Part shown: positions 26,095 to 37,200 of the stretch, piece by piece
Position numbering within the stretch: the stretch's first letter is position 1
Layout of the letters: the number at the start of each line of letters is the position of its first letter
Origin: Alistipes provencensis
Lineage (GTDB): Bacteria > Bacteroidota > Bacteroidia > Bacteroidales > Rikenellaceae
Assembly (NCBI RefSeq): GCF_900083545.1
Contig: NZ_LT559262.1
Coordinates: 1,712,397-1,776,396, forward strand
Length of the DNA stretch: 64,000 bases
Reading direction: 5' to 3'
Program-made: the position numbers and the translations under genes
Notes under the pieces: generated by a model
Databases searched by the model: none
Seen by the model: only the letters and a program-made list of their open reading frames with translations
Told to the model about the DNA's origin: nothing

Positions 26095-28650
26095 TTATTT
26101 CTTTATCACTTTTATTTCGTCCAGCCACATGCGCTTCTCGATCGTGGCGATCGTAATCCGGCTTTCGGCGGTGGCGTTTTTGATGGTTACCGTGTGGTCG
26201 GTCCACGCGAAACGACCGTTGTTGTCACGTCCCGAATCGTCGTTGGTGAGGGTAATCTTCGTTGTCCCGTCTTCAAACGTTCCCCCCCCCGACAGACTAA
26301 CCGTAAAATCCTTGCGGTCTTGGTTGCCGTAGATCGTGTAAACGCCGTCCACCGCCTTGGGTTCGGTGTAGGGGCAGGCCCGGAACGTCAGTACGATGTC
26401 TGCCGTTGCGGCTCCGAGTTTGGTCAGGTGCGGGAGTACGAGGCTTCCGGCGGCTGACCCGGTGCCGAACTTGAGGTGTCCGCAGACTTCGTAGATTTTT
26501 TTGCTGTTGGCTGTATCCCAGTCGCCGTCGCCCCAACGGGCTGCGAGGTAGTCATCATTGGCCTTGCCTATGGTGGCAAAGGTGTCGTCGGCATTTTTTG
26601 ACGGCTCTCCGACGACTGTTGTGCCATCATTTGCGAAGACGCTGCCGGATATATTCATCGTGGCAGGGAGTTTCTGGGCTGCCGAAGAGGGGCAGACGCC
26701 GAATGCCGCGGCGATGGAATAGCCGCCCCACCAGAAGTCATCGAAATCCTTGTAGAGCAGGATCTCGCTGCCCAGCGTAGGCGTCGGGGAGGTTTTGCCT
26801 TCGCCGACGCCGAATTCGGAATCGGTGTAGATCCCTTCGCCGAGAATCTTCACACGGCAATAGTAGGTCTTGTCGGCTTGTAAGCCGCCGAAAACGAAAC
26901 GGTTGTAGGGATAATTGGCATAAAAGCCTTGTCCTTTGATAGGTTCCTTGCACTCAACGGTGCGGATGGCATCGCCTGATGCCGTTTCGGCCAGTTCGAG
27001 GATGAATTTGCGCGGATATGTGTCGCCGCGGGGCCATTCGAACACCAGGAAGCCGCGTGAAGTCTCGTAAAGCGATACCTGCGGTGTGGGAATAGCTACC
27101 GGATCGAGCGTGCGGCAGGCGAGGAAGGCCGAATAGTCGGAATTGAATTCGGGTTTGGGCTGGCAGTTGGCCATTACACGGAACTTGTAGTCGGCGCTCG
27201 GGTTGAGCCCGTCGAACGTACATTGGTTGCCCGAAACAACTTCACTCTTCGCGGCAACGGATTCGTTGCTCGCTTCATAAAGTTCGGCGGTGTACGACGA
27301 GGCATCGTAATCCCGTTTCCATGTGAAGCTGAGCGATGACGGCGTTTGCTCGGTACAGTTCAGGTTCGTTGGGGTTTCGAGCTTGGAGGTAACCTCCACG
27401 GGTACCGCCTGTGAGACGTATACCCGGAAGTTGTCGATGAAGAACCTGTTGTTGCCGGCCTTGGTGCCGCTGATCTTGATGCGTGTCGCGCTGGTTGCGT
27501 CCGTAACCTTGAAGACGATGCTCTGCCATGTGCGTTTGGAATGGTCCTTCTCCAGCTGGGTCTCGGGCATCGAACCGGCGTTCTCAGCCGTAACTACGAT
27601 GTCGTCCTGCTCGCCGTCCCAACGACAGTAGTCGAACTGAACGAAGATATTCTGCGGCTCGCTCAGTCCGAGGGCTTGGAAGTTCAGCGCCGGGGCCATG
27701 ATCCAGCCTAGTGCCGATCCCGTGCCCATTTTGGGATAGCCCGGGTGTTCGTATACTTTCGACCCGGTCCATTCGGCAAGGCCGCGGTCGGCTGTGAACG
27801 CAGGGTTCATCCCGGCATTGAAAAAGTCTCCGCTGCCGTCCTGCCCCGCTGTTGCAACGGTCGTCGCCGGAGTGTCGGGAGTAACGTCCAGGCTTTGGTT
27901 GCCGGGGTACATGCCAGTTTTGTTGGCCACATAATCACCGCCCCAGATTAGCTTATCGAAGGTCATCTCGTAAATGATGTTCTCTGACGAAACGAAACTC
28001 CGGGTTTCCTGGATCACGGGCGTTTCCTGTGTGGAGAGCTTGATGGTTACGTTGATGTCGATATCGCCCATCGAACGCGGCGTGCCGCTCAGTGCCACGA
28101 GTACCTCGCCGTCGCCCTCCTGGAGTTTTTCACCCTCCACGGGTTCACACTTGATGCCGGGGGCGCCTTCGCCGTCGAGCTCTACCTCGACGTCCATCAG
28201 CTCGGTCCCCAGAGCCTTTTCATAGGGAATGGCGACATAGATGCCGGATATCTGCTCGCCTTCGAGCAGTGTGCCAAGCACATAGGCCTGTTTCATGGCG
28301 AAGATACCGTCGTCCTGATGAATGAAGACCTTCAGGTCGCGGCCCGCAGCGTGGATCAGGATTTCGCCCGTCCGCTTTTCACCCGTGTTCCGGTCGACGG
28401 TAACGTTTATATATTGGTAATTGTGTCCGTTGCCGACTCCTTGTGCAGGGTCTGTGTGAATCCAGTCGTCTTCGGTGGACAGATTCCAATTGCCGTCTGT
28501 ACGGACCGTGAATGATTGGGTTGAAACGCTGTAAGCGAAATTGAGCTCGTCCGTATCCCGGGTCACGGAGACGTCAGGATCGTCTGAACAGCCGGGGGAC
28601 AAGAGCACTGCCGCGACTAACGGCGCGAACAGAATAGACGCAAGTTTCAT
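26095..28650 (-). CDS. multi-domain surface lipoprotein: BACON, Fn3 and two jelly-roll-like modules
   Basis: The 851-residue protein has a lipoprotein signal (LLSPGCSDD). Residues about 25-112 form a BACON domain ('FTVRTDGNWNLSTEDDWI'). Two beta-sandwich modules (about 225-410 and 640-851) each carry a 'GTGSA.G....P.L' strand and end in 'NNRFFIDNFRVYV' or 'RMWLDEIKVIKK'. Two Fn3-like domains lie between them. Modules like these recur in the lipoprotein at 34225. A G9 run (26282-26290) encodes SGGGT near residue 788. It leads the minus operon driven from 28750 and is probably a surface glycan-binding protein partnering SusC/D at 29071-34153. Confidence 0.7.
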   Translation of the reverse strand: MKLASILFAPLVAAVLLSPGCSDDPDVSVTRDTDELNFAYSVSTQSFTVRTDGNWNLSTEDDWIHTDPAQGVGNGHNYQYINVTVDRNTGEKRTGEILIHAAGRDLKVFIHQDDGIFAMKQAYVLGTLLEGEQISGIYVAIPYEKALGTELMDVEVELDGEGAPGIKCEPVEGEKLQEGDGEVLVALSGTPRSMGDIDINVTIKLSTQETPVIQETRSFVSSENIIYEMTFDKLIWGGDYVANKTGMYPGNQSLDVTPDTPATTVATAGQDGSGDFFNAGMNPAFTADRGLAEWTGSKVYEHPGYPKMGTGSALGWIMAPALNFQALGLSEPQNIFVQFDYCRWDGEQDDIVVTAENAGSMPETQLEKDHSKRTWQSIVFKVTDATSATRIKISGTKAGNNRFFIDNFRVYVSQAVPVEVTSKLETPTNLNCTEQTPSSLSFTWKRDYDASSYTAELYEASNESVAAKSEVVSGNQCTFDGLNPSADYKFRVMANCQPKPEFNSDYSAFLACRTLDPVAIPTPQVSLYETSRGFLVFEWPRGDTYPRKFILELAETASGDAIRTVECKEPIKGQGFYANYPYNRFVFGGLQADKTYYCRVKILGEGIYTDSEFGVGEGKTSPTPTLGSEILLYKDFDDFWWGGYSIAAAFGVCPSSAAQKLPATMNISGSVFANDGTTVVGEPSKNADDTFATIGKANDDYLAARWGDGDWDTANSKKIYEVCGHLKFGTGSAAGSLVLPHLTKLGAATADIVLTFRACPYTEPKAVDGVYTIYGNQDRKDFTVSLSGGGTFEDGTTKITLTNDDSGRDNNGRFAWTDHTVTIKNATAESRITIATIEKRMWLDEIKVIKK
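26282..26290 (-). repeat. G9 homopolymer within lipoprotein gene
   Basis: Nine G on the coding strand encode the glycines of SLSGGGTF near residue 788 of 851. A slip would replace the last module's end. Confidence 0.9.
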
Positions 28651-28749
28651 GTTTTTAAAGTTTTAAGGTCGGTAACAAGTTGGCACACCGCAACGGTTGT
28701 ATCTGGCTGCGGGCGTCGCTGGTTTGTCGGATGGGTAAAACTTGCACAA

Positions 28750-28780
28750 CAAAGGTAATTATTCTTTTTGTATATGCAAA
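28750..28780 (-). promoter_or_regulatory. promoter of the 28650-24711 operon
   Basis: On the minus strand TTTG (28780-28777) is followed after 19 nt by TACCTTTG (28757-28750), a full match to the Bacteroidota -33/-7 consensus and spacing. The leader to ATG 28650 is about 90 nt. Confidence 0.75.
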
Positions 28781-28860
28781 CTTTTGGAGTCTGATTTTTT
28801 ATTTTTGTGTACTTTTTATTTCTTTTATTTGAAATGATGATTAAAAAAGAAAGTAAAAAG

Positions 28861-28890
28861 TTTGTTTTTAAGAATTAATATTTATATTTG
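28861..28890 (+). promoter_or_regulatory. promoter of the susC-susD operon at 29071
   Basis: TTTG (28861-28864) and TATATTTG (28883-28890) are separated by 18 nt, close to the consensus spacing. The leader would be about 175 nt. The two divergent promoters sit in a 420-nt AT-rich gap (28651-29070) that holds no other gene. Confidence 0.7.
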
Positions 28891-29070
28891 CAAAAGCGAA
28901 AAAAACTTTTTTATGAACTTTATTATATATTAATGTATCGGAGCATGTAAGCTGAGGTTTGTCGCTGTTTGTTTGGGAAAACTTGCGTATTTCCTTCCGG
29001 GCCATGCCGTTTCGGAACCGATGGATGTCCCGAAAGGAGAATTAAACCAACCAACACAAACCTTTTTGAG

Positions 29071-32000
29071 ATGAAACAATGTTCCTATGAAAACAAGCCG
29101 GGCGGGTATCTGACCGGTTGCGGAAGGCTCTTTCTGCTCCTGTTGTGTCTTTCGTTTTCGTTCTCTGCACTGGCCCGGACTTATGATCTGAAGGGTGTGG
29201 TGCGCAGCGAGGCGGGCGAACCTGTTCTTGGCGCGACGGTTGTCGTCGAAGGAACTCCGCGCGGAGTCACTACCGACGTGAACGGAGCCTTTACGATTGC
29301 CGTGGCCAGCGGCGAGACGCTTCTCGTCCAGTTCATTGGCTATGTGCCGCAGAAATTCCGCATCGAAAACCAGACGACGCTCAATGTGACGCTGAAGGAG
29401 GCGGCCAACCAGTTGGAGGAGGTCGTGGTCGTCGGCTACGGTACGCAGAAGAAACGCGATGTAGTGGGTGCCGTGGAGCAGGTCTCGGGCAAGATTTTCG
29501 AACAGCGTGCCAACCCCAGCCCCGTGCGGTCGCTGCAGGGGCAGGTTGCTGGTCTGAATATCTCTATGAACGATGGTAAGGCTTCACGCGGTGCGGACAT
29601 CAAGATCCGTGGTGCCGTGAGCAGCATCGGTGCCGGAGGCAGCGCACTGGTGCTCGTGGATGGCGTGGAGGGCGACCTGACGGCCGTGAACCCTGATGAT
29701 ATCAAAAGTATCTCTGTCCTGAAAGATGCCTCTTCCACGGCAGTCTACGGTGCCCGCGGCGCCTTCGGCGTGGTGCTCGTTACCACGAAGGACCCTGTGA
29801 AAGGCAAGGTGCATATCAATTACAACGGTTCGTTCTCGATCCTGAACCGCACAGTCGAACCGGAACTCGAGACCAACGGACTGCGATGGTTCAACTCCTA
29901 TATGGAGTCCTATGTCGGCTATTTCGAGAAGGAGCCCTCTTCGATCAACAATATCTTCCCCTACAATGCGGCATGGGCCGCTGAGCTGGCGCGGCGCGAC
30001 GCCGATCCCTCGTTCGAAAAATGGCGTGTGAACTCCGACGGAGAGTATGAGTATTTCGGCAACACCGACTGGCACAAGGTCGTTTACCGTGATTATACTA
30101 CCGGACACCAGCATAATCTGAGCGTTTCGGGCGGTACCGATGTGGCGAATTACTATCTGTCGGGGCGTTTCTTCGAGCAGAAGGATATCTACAATGCCGG
30201 TGACGGTAAATTCAAGCAGTACAACGTGCGTGCAAAGGGTAGTCTGAAGCTGTTCAAGTGGATGCGTATCGAGAACAGTACCGATTTCGTCCGTCGCACC
30301 AACCGGCAGCCACGCGTGAGTGCCACGTTCGAGAACCGTCTGCTTACGATCAACCGGATGCTCGAGCATCAGGGCTACCCCGTGGCTCTGGTCAAGAACC
30401 CTGACGGAACGTGGACCAATACCGCGGCTTACATCGGCTGGGCTGGTTTCGTGGAGGGCGATACCTACCAGGACAATTTCAAGTTCGATATGAAGAACAC
30501 GACGGCCCTGACCATCGATATCATCAAGGACGTGCTTACGTTCAAGGGTGATTTCACCTACCTTTACAACCACTCCGAACAGGACCGCGTCAACAACCAG
30601 CACTCCTATTCGAACGGGCCGGGTATGACGGGTGTCCGCGAGGAGTACAGCGACTATGAGAACCGGACCTACAATACGAACTATTATGCGACCAACGCCA
30701 CGCTGACCTATTCGCCCCGGCTGGGCGACAACCACTCGCTGACGATGCTGGCCGGCTGGAACGTCGAGGAAAAACAGTATATGAAGACGTTGGCTTATCG
30801 GACGGGGTTGCTTGACTCCTCGAAGCCCAACTTCTCGCTGATGGACGGTACGGACATCACGCTGAAGGACAACGGCAGCTACGAATGGGGTTTTGCCGGA
30901 GCGTTCTTCCGTGTGAACTACGGTTACAAGGGCAAATACCTTGTCGAAGTGAGCGGTCGTTATGACGGTTCGTCGAAATTCCCCAGCAATCAGGTGTGGG
31001 GCTTCTTCCCCTCGGCCTCGGCCGGCTGGCGTATCTCGGAAGAGGGATTTATGGAAGGAGCCCGCACATGGCTCGACAACCTGAAGCTGCGTTTCTCGAT
31101 CGGCAGCGCCGGAAACGGTGCCGTAGACCCCTACAAGTATCTTTCTATCATGTCGATCAACAAGAGTTCGGTGCTGATGGATGGTTCGTATTTCTCCTAT
31201 ACGGCCGCTCCGGGCATGCAGCCCAAGAGCCTGACCTGGGAAACCGCGACGACCTATGACATGGGTCTCGATCTGGATATGTTCAACGGGCGTTTTAACT
31301 TTACGGCCGACATCTACCGCCGTGTGACGACCGATATGTTCACTCCGGGCAAAGAGATTCCTGCCGTTGCCGGTTACACGGCTCCGCGCGGTAACTACGC
31401 CAGCATGCGGACTGACGGTTGGGAGTTGAGCGTTGGCTGGCGTGACAGCTTCAAGGCCGGTGACAAGGATTTCAACTACAATGTAAAGGTCTCCGTCTGG
31501 GATAACCTGAGCAAGATCACCAAGTATACCAGCAAGAAAGGCTTGCTTCCGACACTTTACGAGAATAACTACTACGAGGGCATGACCATCGGCGAGATCT
31601 GGGGTTACCATGTGCTGGGACTCTTCGCCACGGACGCCGAGGCGGCTGACTGGGGCCCCCGGCAGACGGCGAGTTTTACGAACAACAACAGCGAGACCTA
31701 TCGGGCCGGTGACCTGAAATTTGCCGATCTGGACGATTCCGGCGCTGTGAACAATGGCGACGGTACCATCTACAATCACGGCGACCTGCGCAAGATCGGC
31801 AATACGACGCCGCGCTATTGCTACGGAATCAATGTGGGCTTCAACTGGAATGGTATCGGTCTGAGCATGTTCTGGCAGGGTGTCGGCAAGCGCGACTGGT
31901 TCCCGGCCAAGGAATCGTCCTACTTCTGGGGACAATATGGTCGTTCATACGGTTTCGCATTACCGTGGCAGGACGAGAACCATCGCTGGACAGAGGAGAA

Positions 32001-32367
32001 CCAGAACTCGAAGGCCTATTGGCCCCGCATGCGTGGTTACATCGCAGAGAAGGCTAAAGGTATCATGTCCACGTCGAACGACCGTTATATTCAGGATGCC
32101 TCGTACATCCGCCTGAAGAACCTGACGGTGGATTACACCTTTCCGAAGAAAATTTCACGGAAGATCGGCATGGAATCCCTCAAAATCTATTTCTCGGGTG
32201 ATAACCTGCTGACCTTTACGCCGCTGAAAAAGTATGCCAAGAACTTCGACCCGGAGGTGATCGGTTCCGGCGACCAGGACTTCTCGTCCTCTGCGGGCAA
32301 GGAGGGCGACGGTTACGGCTATCCTATGATGCGGAGTTTCACCCTCGGAATCAACCTCACTTTCTAA
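29071..32367 (+). CDS. SusC/RagA-family TonB-dependent outer-membrane transporter
   Basis: ATG 29071 (MKQCSYENKPGG) is chosen over the upstream in-frame ATG because it gives the signal peptide 'LFLLLLCLSFSFSALA'. The protein has 1098 residues: CarboxypepD_reg-like domain (about 38-120), TonB-box region 'LEEVVVVGYGTQKK', plug with 'IKIRGAVSSIG' and 'VLVDGVEGD', and a barrel ending in 'FTLGINLTF'. It imports oligomers with the SusD encoded 13 nt downstream. All family parts are present. It diverges from two surface lipoproteins, which suggests a shared substrate; no glycosidase is found in the locus. Confidence 0.95.
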   Translation: MKQCSYENKPGGYLTGCGRLFLLLLCLSFSFSALARTYDLKGVVRSEAGEPVLGATVVVEGTPRGVTTDVNGAFTIAVASGETLLVQFIGYVPQKFRIENQTTLNVTLKEAANQLEEVVVVGYGTQKKRDVVGAVEQVSGKIFEQRANPSPVRSLQGQVAGLNISMNDGKASRGADIKIRGAVSSIGAGGSALVLVDGVEGDLTAVNPDDIKSISVLKDASSTAVYGARGAFGVVLVTTKDPVKGKVHINYNGSFSILNRTVEPELETNGLRWFNSYMESYVGYFEKEPSSINNIFPYNAAWAAELARRDADPSFEKWRVNSDGEYEYFGNTDWHKVVYRDYTTGHQHNLSVSGGTDVANYYLSGRFFEQKDIYNAGDGKFKQYNVRAKGSLKLFKWMRIENSTDFVRRTNRQPRVSATFENRLLTINRMLEHQGYPVALVKNPDGTWTNTAAYIGWAGFVEGDTYQDNFKFDMKNTTALTIDIIKDVLTFKGDFTYLYNHSEQDRVNNQHSYSNGPGMTGVREEYSDYENRTYNTNYYATNATLTYSPRLGDNHSLTMLAGWNVEEKQYMKTLAYRTGLLDSSKPNFSLMDGTDITLKDNGSYEWGFAGAFFRVNYGYKGKYLVEVSGRYDGSSKFPSNQVWGFFPSASAGWRISEEGFMEGARTWLDNLKLRFSIGSAGNGAVDPYKYLSIMSINKSSVLMDGSYFSYTAAPGMQPKSLTWETATTYDMGLDLDMFNGRFNFTADIYRRVTTDMFTPGKEIPAVAGYTAPRGNYASMRTDGWELSVGWRDSFKAGDKDFNYNVKVSVWDNLSKITKYTSKKGLLPTLYENNYYEGMTIGEIWGYHVLGLFATDAEAADWGPRQTASFTNNNSETYRAGDLKFADLDDSGAVNNGDGTIYNHGDLRKIGNTTPRYCYGINVGFNWNGIGLSMFWQGVGKRDWFPAKESSYFWGQYGRSYGFALPWQDENHRWTEENQNSKAYWPRMRGYIAEKAKGIMSTSNDRYIQDASYIRLKNLTVDYTFPKKISRKIGMESLKIYFSGDNLLTFTPLKKYAKNFDPEVIGSGDQDFSSSAGKEGDGYGYPMMRSFTLGINLTF

Positions 32368-32380
32368 ATCGGATACGACC

Positions 32381-34153
32381 ATGAAAAACTATAAGACCAT
32401 ATCATTGCTGGCGCTGCTGACACTCGGATTCGCATCGTGCACCAACTTTTTCGAGCGTGAGCCCTTCTCCCAGGTGGGGGCCGATACGTTCTTCCGTTCG
32501 GAGAAGGATGTGGTGCTCTACGTCAACGGCCTGCTGCAAAAGAACATGCCCGGCTATGCTACGCTGACCTACGGGGACCAGTACTCTGATCTGATGGCCG
32601 TCAACAGTACCTCGGACTTCCTCAAAACGGCGTGGAGTCCCGAGAAACAGACCGGATGGGAAACCAGCGACTGGGCCAATATCTACAATGTTAACTATTT
32701 CCTTTCGCGTCTTTACGAGGCGGCTTCGGCTGTGGGCGACGATACCAGGATGAAGCATTACGAGGGTGTGGGGCGTTTCTGGCGTGCCTGGCTCTATTAC
32801 GCCAAGGTGCAGACCTTCGGCCCGGTGCCCTGGTACGACAAACCCATCGATCCCGAGGATGAGGCGGCGCTTTACAAGGGGCGTGACAGCCGGGAGTTCG
32901 TCATGGACAAAATACTGGAAGATCTAGATTTTGCCACAACCTATTGTTTGTCGGACAAGGCGTATGTGAACAATTCGCAGATCAATCGTTGGGTGGCCCT
33001 GGCTTTCAAGGCCCGTGTCTGCCTCTACGAAGGGACCTACCGCAAGTACCACACGGAACTGGGGCTGGGATCGTCGGCCGACAAATGGCTCCGGGAGGCT
33101 GTTTCGGCCTGCGAAACGTTGATGAACGAGAGTCCCTATTCGCTTGTGCACAGCCCGGCCAATCTGAAGACCCAGTGGCGCAAACTCTTCACCAGCCAGG
33201 AGATCGATTATCAGGAGGTCATTCTCGCCAATGAGTTCAGCGAAGACCTGCTCCGGTTCCATTCCGCAACCTGGAAATTCACTTCGGGTTCCTATGGCGC
33301 GCGCTGGTCGCTTTCGAAAGCCTTTGTGAATACCTATCTGATGCTCGATGGGTCGCGTTTTACCGACCATACCGACTATAACAAGACGGAATTCACCGAG
33401 GAGGTCAAGAGTCGCGATTACCGCCTGATGCAGTCGGTCATCACGCCCGGCTATTCGAAGAAGGTCGCTGGAGTGGACACTCAGAAAGCTCCCGATTTCT
33501 CGCTGACGCTCACGGGGTATCAGGTTATCAAGTGGACACTCGATGACGATAAGTACGAAGGGACCAACAACAGCACCAATTCGCTGCCGGTGTTCCGCTT
33601 CGCCGAGGTGTTGCTCAACTATGCGGAGGCGAAAGCCGAACTGGGAGAGTTCGGGGAGACGGAGTGGAATCAGACGATCAAACTGCTGCGCGAGCGGGCG
33701 GGAGTCAGCGGGAAGATACCCTTGGCTGCTGATCCTTATCTGATCGAATATTACGCTAACCAGACCACCGACAAATGGATTCTCGAGATCCGCCGTGAAC
33801 GGGCTGTCGAGATGCTGCTCGAGAACCTGCGCTACGAGGACCTTATGCGCTGGAAGTTGGGCGGTCTGCTCGAAAAGGAATGGACCGGTATCTATATTCC
33901 CGAAAAGGAGAAGGCCTATGACTTGAATGGCGACGGTATCAACGACGTCTGCGTCACGGACGGCAAGCCCGGTACGGAAAAGGGCGTATTCTACATCGAT
34001 CTGAGCAAGGGCCAGTATACGCTCGATAAAGACAATTGTCTGGTCTACAACGAAACCCGTATGTGGGCTGATCGCAAGTATTTGCATCCTATTCCCAAGA
34101 CGGCTTGTGTCATCAACCCCGCTTTGGGGCAGAACGACGGTTGGGAGGAATGA
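32381..34153 (+). CDS. SusD/RagB-family outer-membrane binding lipoprotein
   Basis: The 590-residue protein has a lipoprotein signal (LGFASCTNFFE) followed by 'REPFSQVGADTFFRSEKDV'. The central segment 'RFWRAWLYYAKVQTFGPVPWYDKP' and the C-terminal 'RKYLHPIPKTACVINPALGQNDGWEE' are SusD hallmarks. It caps the SusC channel and binds the ligand. It lies 13 nt after susC and ends before a strong bidirectional terminator. It appears full length. Confidence 0.94.
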   Translation: MKNYKTISLLALLTLGFASCTNFFEREPFSQVGADTFFRSEKDVVLYVNGLLQKNMPGYATLTYGDQYSDLMAVNSTSDFLKTAWSPEKQTGWETSDWANIYNVNYFLSRLYEAASAVGDDTRMKHYEGVGRFWRAWLYYAKVQTFGPVPWYDKPIDPEDEAALYKGRDSREFVMDKILEDLDFATTYCLSDKAYVNNSQINRWVALAFKARVCLYEGTYRKYHTELGLGSSADKWLREAVSACETLMNESPYSLVHSPANLKTQWRKLFTSQEIDYQEVILANEFSEDLLRFHSATWKFTSGSYGARWSLSKAFVNTYLMLDGSRFTDHTDYNKTEFTEEVKSRDYRLMQSVITPGYSKKVAGVDTQKAPDFSLTLTGYQVIKWTLDDDKYEGTNNSTNSLPVFRFAEVLLNYAEAKAELGEFGETEWNQTIKLLRERAGVSGKIPLAADPYLIEYYANQTTDKWILEIRRERAVEMLLENLRYEDLMRWKLGGLLEKEWTGIYIPEKEKAYDLNGDGINDVCVTDGKPGTEKGVFYIDLSKGQYTLDKDNCLVYNETRMWADRKYLHPIPKTACVINPALGQNDGWEE

Positions 34154-34172
34154 TTTTCAGTTGAATAATTAT

Positions 34173-34210
34173 AAAAAAGGTCCTGCACGGTTTCCGTGCG
34201 GGACCTTTTT
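34173..34210. terminator. bidirectional terminator
   Basis: AAAAAGGTCCTGCACGG and CCGTGCGGGACCTTTTT form a near-perfect hairpin with A- and T-runs, between the convergent genes ending at 34153 and 34225. Confidence 0.85.
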
Positions 34211-34224
34211 GTGTTGCGTACCCG

Positions 34225-37200
34225 TTATTTGGTCACGCGGAAGCTGTTGAGCCAGAACTGCTGGGTCACGCCGTCGACCTTCACGCAGGCCAGACGGATC
34301 TGTGTGGTCTCATCGGCGCCGTAGACCGTCAGTGTCTTGGTCTCCCAGCCGCTGAAATCCGAACCGTTTCCTCCCGTTGTGGCGTTGGCCATGAATCCGT
34401 CGAGCTGCACGGTGGTCTCCGTCTCGTTTTCGGTCGCCGAGAAAGAACCGGCTCCGCTGATCTTGAAATAAACGCTCTTCTTATTGGCGGCGTTGCCCGT
34501 GAGCTGCGCTTCGACGGTGATGTCCGCCGGAGTCGCTCCCAGCGCCGTCAGGGGTTGCGTGGTGATACCGGCCTCTGTTGTGCTGGATTTTCCGAATTGG
34601 AGGCAGAAATATTTGGCATAAATACTTCCGTCGAATACCGCCCAGTTGTCCTTATAGGCGGGTAGCTTGTTGGCCCAGTCCACGGAGGTGTTTACCCAAT
34701 CGAATGTATCCTCGAAGACCACCGTGACGGGCTTCACGCTGCCCGGGACGACCTCGATGTCGTCCACTTCGTAGCGGGCCTTGCCGCTTTTTTCCGTGCC
34801 GTCGACCGTCGCATAGATAATCAGGCGGTCGGTCGGCTTGACGGCAGGCACTTCGAACGATACGTCGGTCCACGTCTGCGGAGTCGCCGATACGGGCGCT
34901 TCGTCGGCCGTGAAGGAGATATTCGTCGTCAGCGTATAGGCGTCCGCATAGCTTTTGAGGTTGGCGTCGGTGACGTTCTCCGGCACGATGCCGACCCGGA
35001 TGACAGCCTTGTCGATCGTGAACGTCGAGCCGTCGGCGCTGGGCTCGTTCCAGTTGCCGAGGCGGAACGAGATGCGCACGTCGGTGGCTTCGTTCAATCC
35101 GCTCAGTTGCGGGGTCACGAGGAACCCGGCCTTGCTGCTGGTTCCCAGCTTGATGTACCCCGGATACTCGTAGGCGCGAAGTCCGTACCAGCCGCTCACC
35201 CCGCGGTCGGCCCGGAAGGCGTCGCTGTGGGTGTTGAAGACGTCGGACGAACCACCCGTGTTGGCATTGGTCAGGGCATCCGCTTTCGCTTCGGGAGCGA
35301 CGGTGCCGCTGACGCTCGTCGGACGCAGGCCGTATGCCTTGAGCATATGGTCGCCGCACCATTTCAGCCGGTCGAAGTGCATCGAAACCAGTGCGCCCGG
35401 CGTGGCGGTCTGCGCGGCGGTCGTGCGGCTTTCGAGGAAGACGTAGGGCGAATCCTCCACGCCGTCGGTGGTGCTGATCGTCCGCACGGCCAGTTGGTAG
35501 GCCGTCGAGGGTTCGAGGCCGCCGAAGGTGAAGATCGGGGTGGGGAATTTCGCATCCAGTGTGAATTCAGGCGACTGCTGGACGGGTTCGCCCTCCTTGT
35601 CGGTGAACAGCGCCGCTTGGTACTTGTGCGTCGCCTCGGCGGGCTCGTCCCAACCGAAGGTCAGCACGGTGGCCGACGCATCGAGTTCCGTGAGATTGAG
35701 GGGCGACGGGGCGTACTGGATCATCTCGCCGCTCTGCTTTACGTCGAGCGTTGCGATCACCTCGCCGTCGATCAGGAATTCGACCGTTGCGGGGCGTTCC
35801 ACTCCCGTCTGGTTGCGTTCGGCGGTGATCGTCACCGTCGAGGTTCCCGCGTCGCCACCCTCGGGTGCGAACGACAGCCATGCGGCTTCGCTGCGGACGC
35901 TCCATGCGGCGTTGGCCGTCACCTTCACCGGCTTGCCTTCGCCTGCGGTGACGAATTCGAGCGATCCGGGGTCGGTCGTGAGCTCGGGCTCGAAGTCGCC
36001 GGGTTTCTCGGTGATGTAGATCAGCCGGAAGCGGTCGATGAACCAGCGGTTGTTGGCCTCGATCGTCGAGCCGATATAAATCTGCGTGGCCGCAGTGGCC
36101 CCGAAGATTTCGAATTCGTGGATGGTCCATTCGTTCCAACTGCCGACGCTGAAGACCTGTTCGGTGCTCGATGCGTTGCCGATCGTGCCGCCTCCGAGGA
36201 CGCGGATGCACAACTGGTCGTTGTCGGGTTTGTTGTTCAGTGTCCAGCCGGCCAGCGTCAGTTCGACGGTGACGTCCTTGGCCTCGCTGCCGACGGCTTC
36301 CATTTTGGGCGAGAAGAGTCCCGCGCCGCCGTTGGCCCAGCCGCTCTTGAGGAATCCGGTTGCGCTGGCCGAGCCTGCCGAACGCGGATAGGAGGTCGCA
36401 CGGCCCGATTCGATCGTCCAGCCGTTGGTCGAAGAGGGATAGCTGCTCCAGTTGTCGATGCGCGTGCCGTCGGAGCCCGTCCATGCGTCGCTCTTCACAT
36501 AGGAGGCGTTATTGGCCCACGAGAAATCGTCCTCCCAGAGCACGGTCTTGATGTAGTTGACGACATCCTCGAGGAACGTGATCGTCTCGCCCGTTCCGTC
36601 GCCCTCTTCGAGCGCGGGATCGTCGATGCGGTAGCCTGCCGAGGCGCTTTCGAAGCGGAAAAAGACCGCCGGGCAATCCTCCTTGATGAAGAACGGTATG
36701 CGTACCATGCTCCATTTGCCGGCTTCTGCGGCCGAGGCGGGCAGCGTGTACTCCACGGGGGTCCACTGCGCGCGGTCTTGGCTGATGTAGAGCTTGAGGT
36801 CGTCGGCGGAGGGTGCTTTCACGTCGTTACTTACGCCGAACGAGAAGATGAAGTTGTAGTCGCCCTTGGTGGCGATGCCGCCCAGCGTAAGCCATCCGTC
36901 GTCGCCGAAAAGGACGTTGTTGCCGCCCGACGCCCCGTCGTAGGTCGTCGAGGGCGAACCGGCGTCGAGGGTGGCGTTCTGGCCGTCGTAGTAGGTCTCG
37001 TCGACGCCCATGCCGCGCAGGTTCCAGCCCTCGAACTCCGCGACGGAGGCGCCTGCGCCCCCGGTGCCGAAGTCGTCGCCGTAGAAGTAGACCCGCTCGC
37101 CGATGCCTGCCTGCGAGAGCGTCACGGTCGTCGAGACGTTGCGGTTGGTGACGAGTTTCAGTTCGGCCGAACGGGCATTGCCGTCGTTGCGCTGCACGGT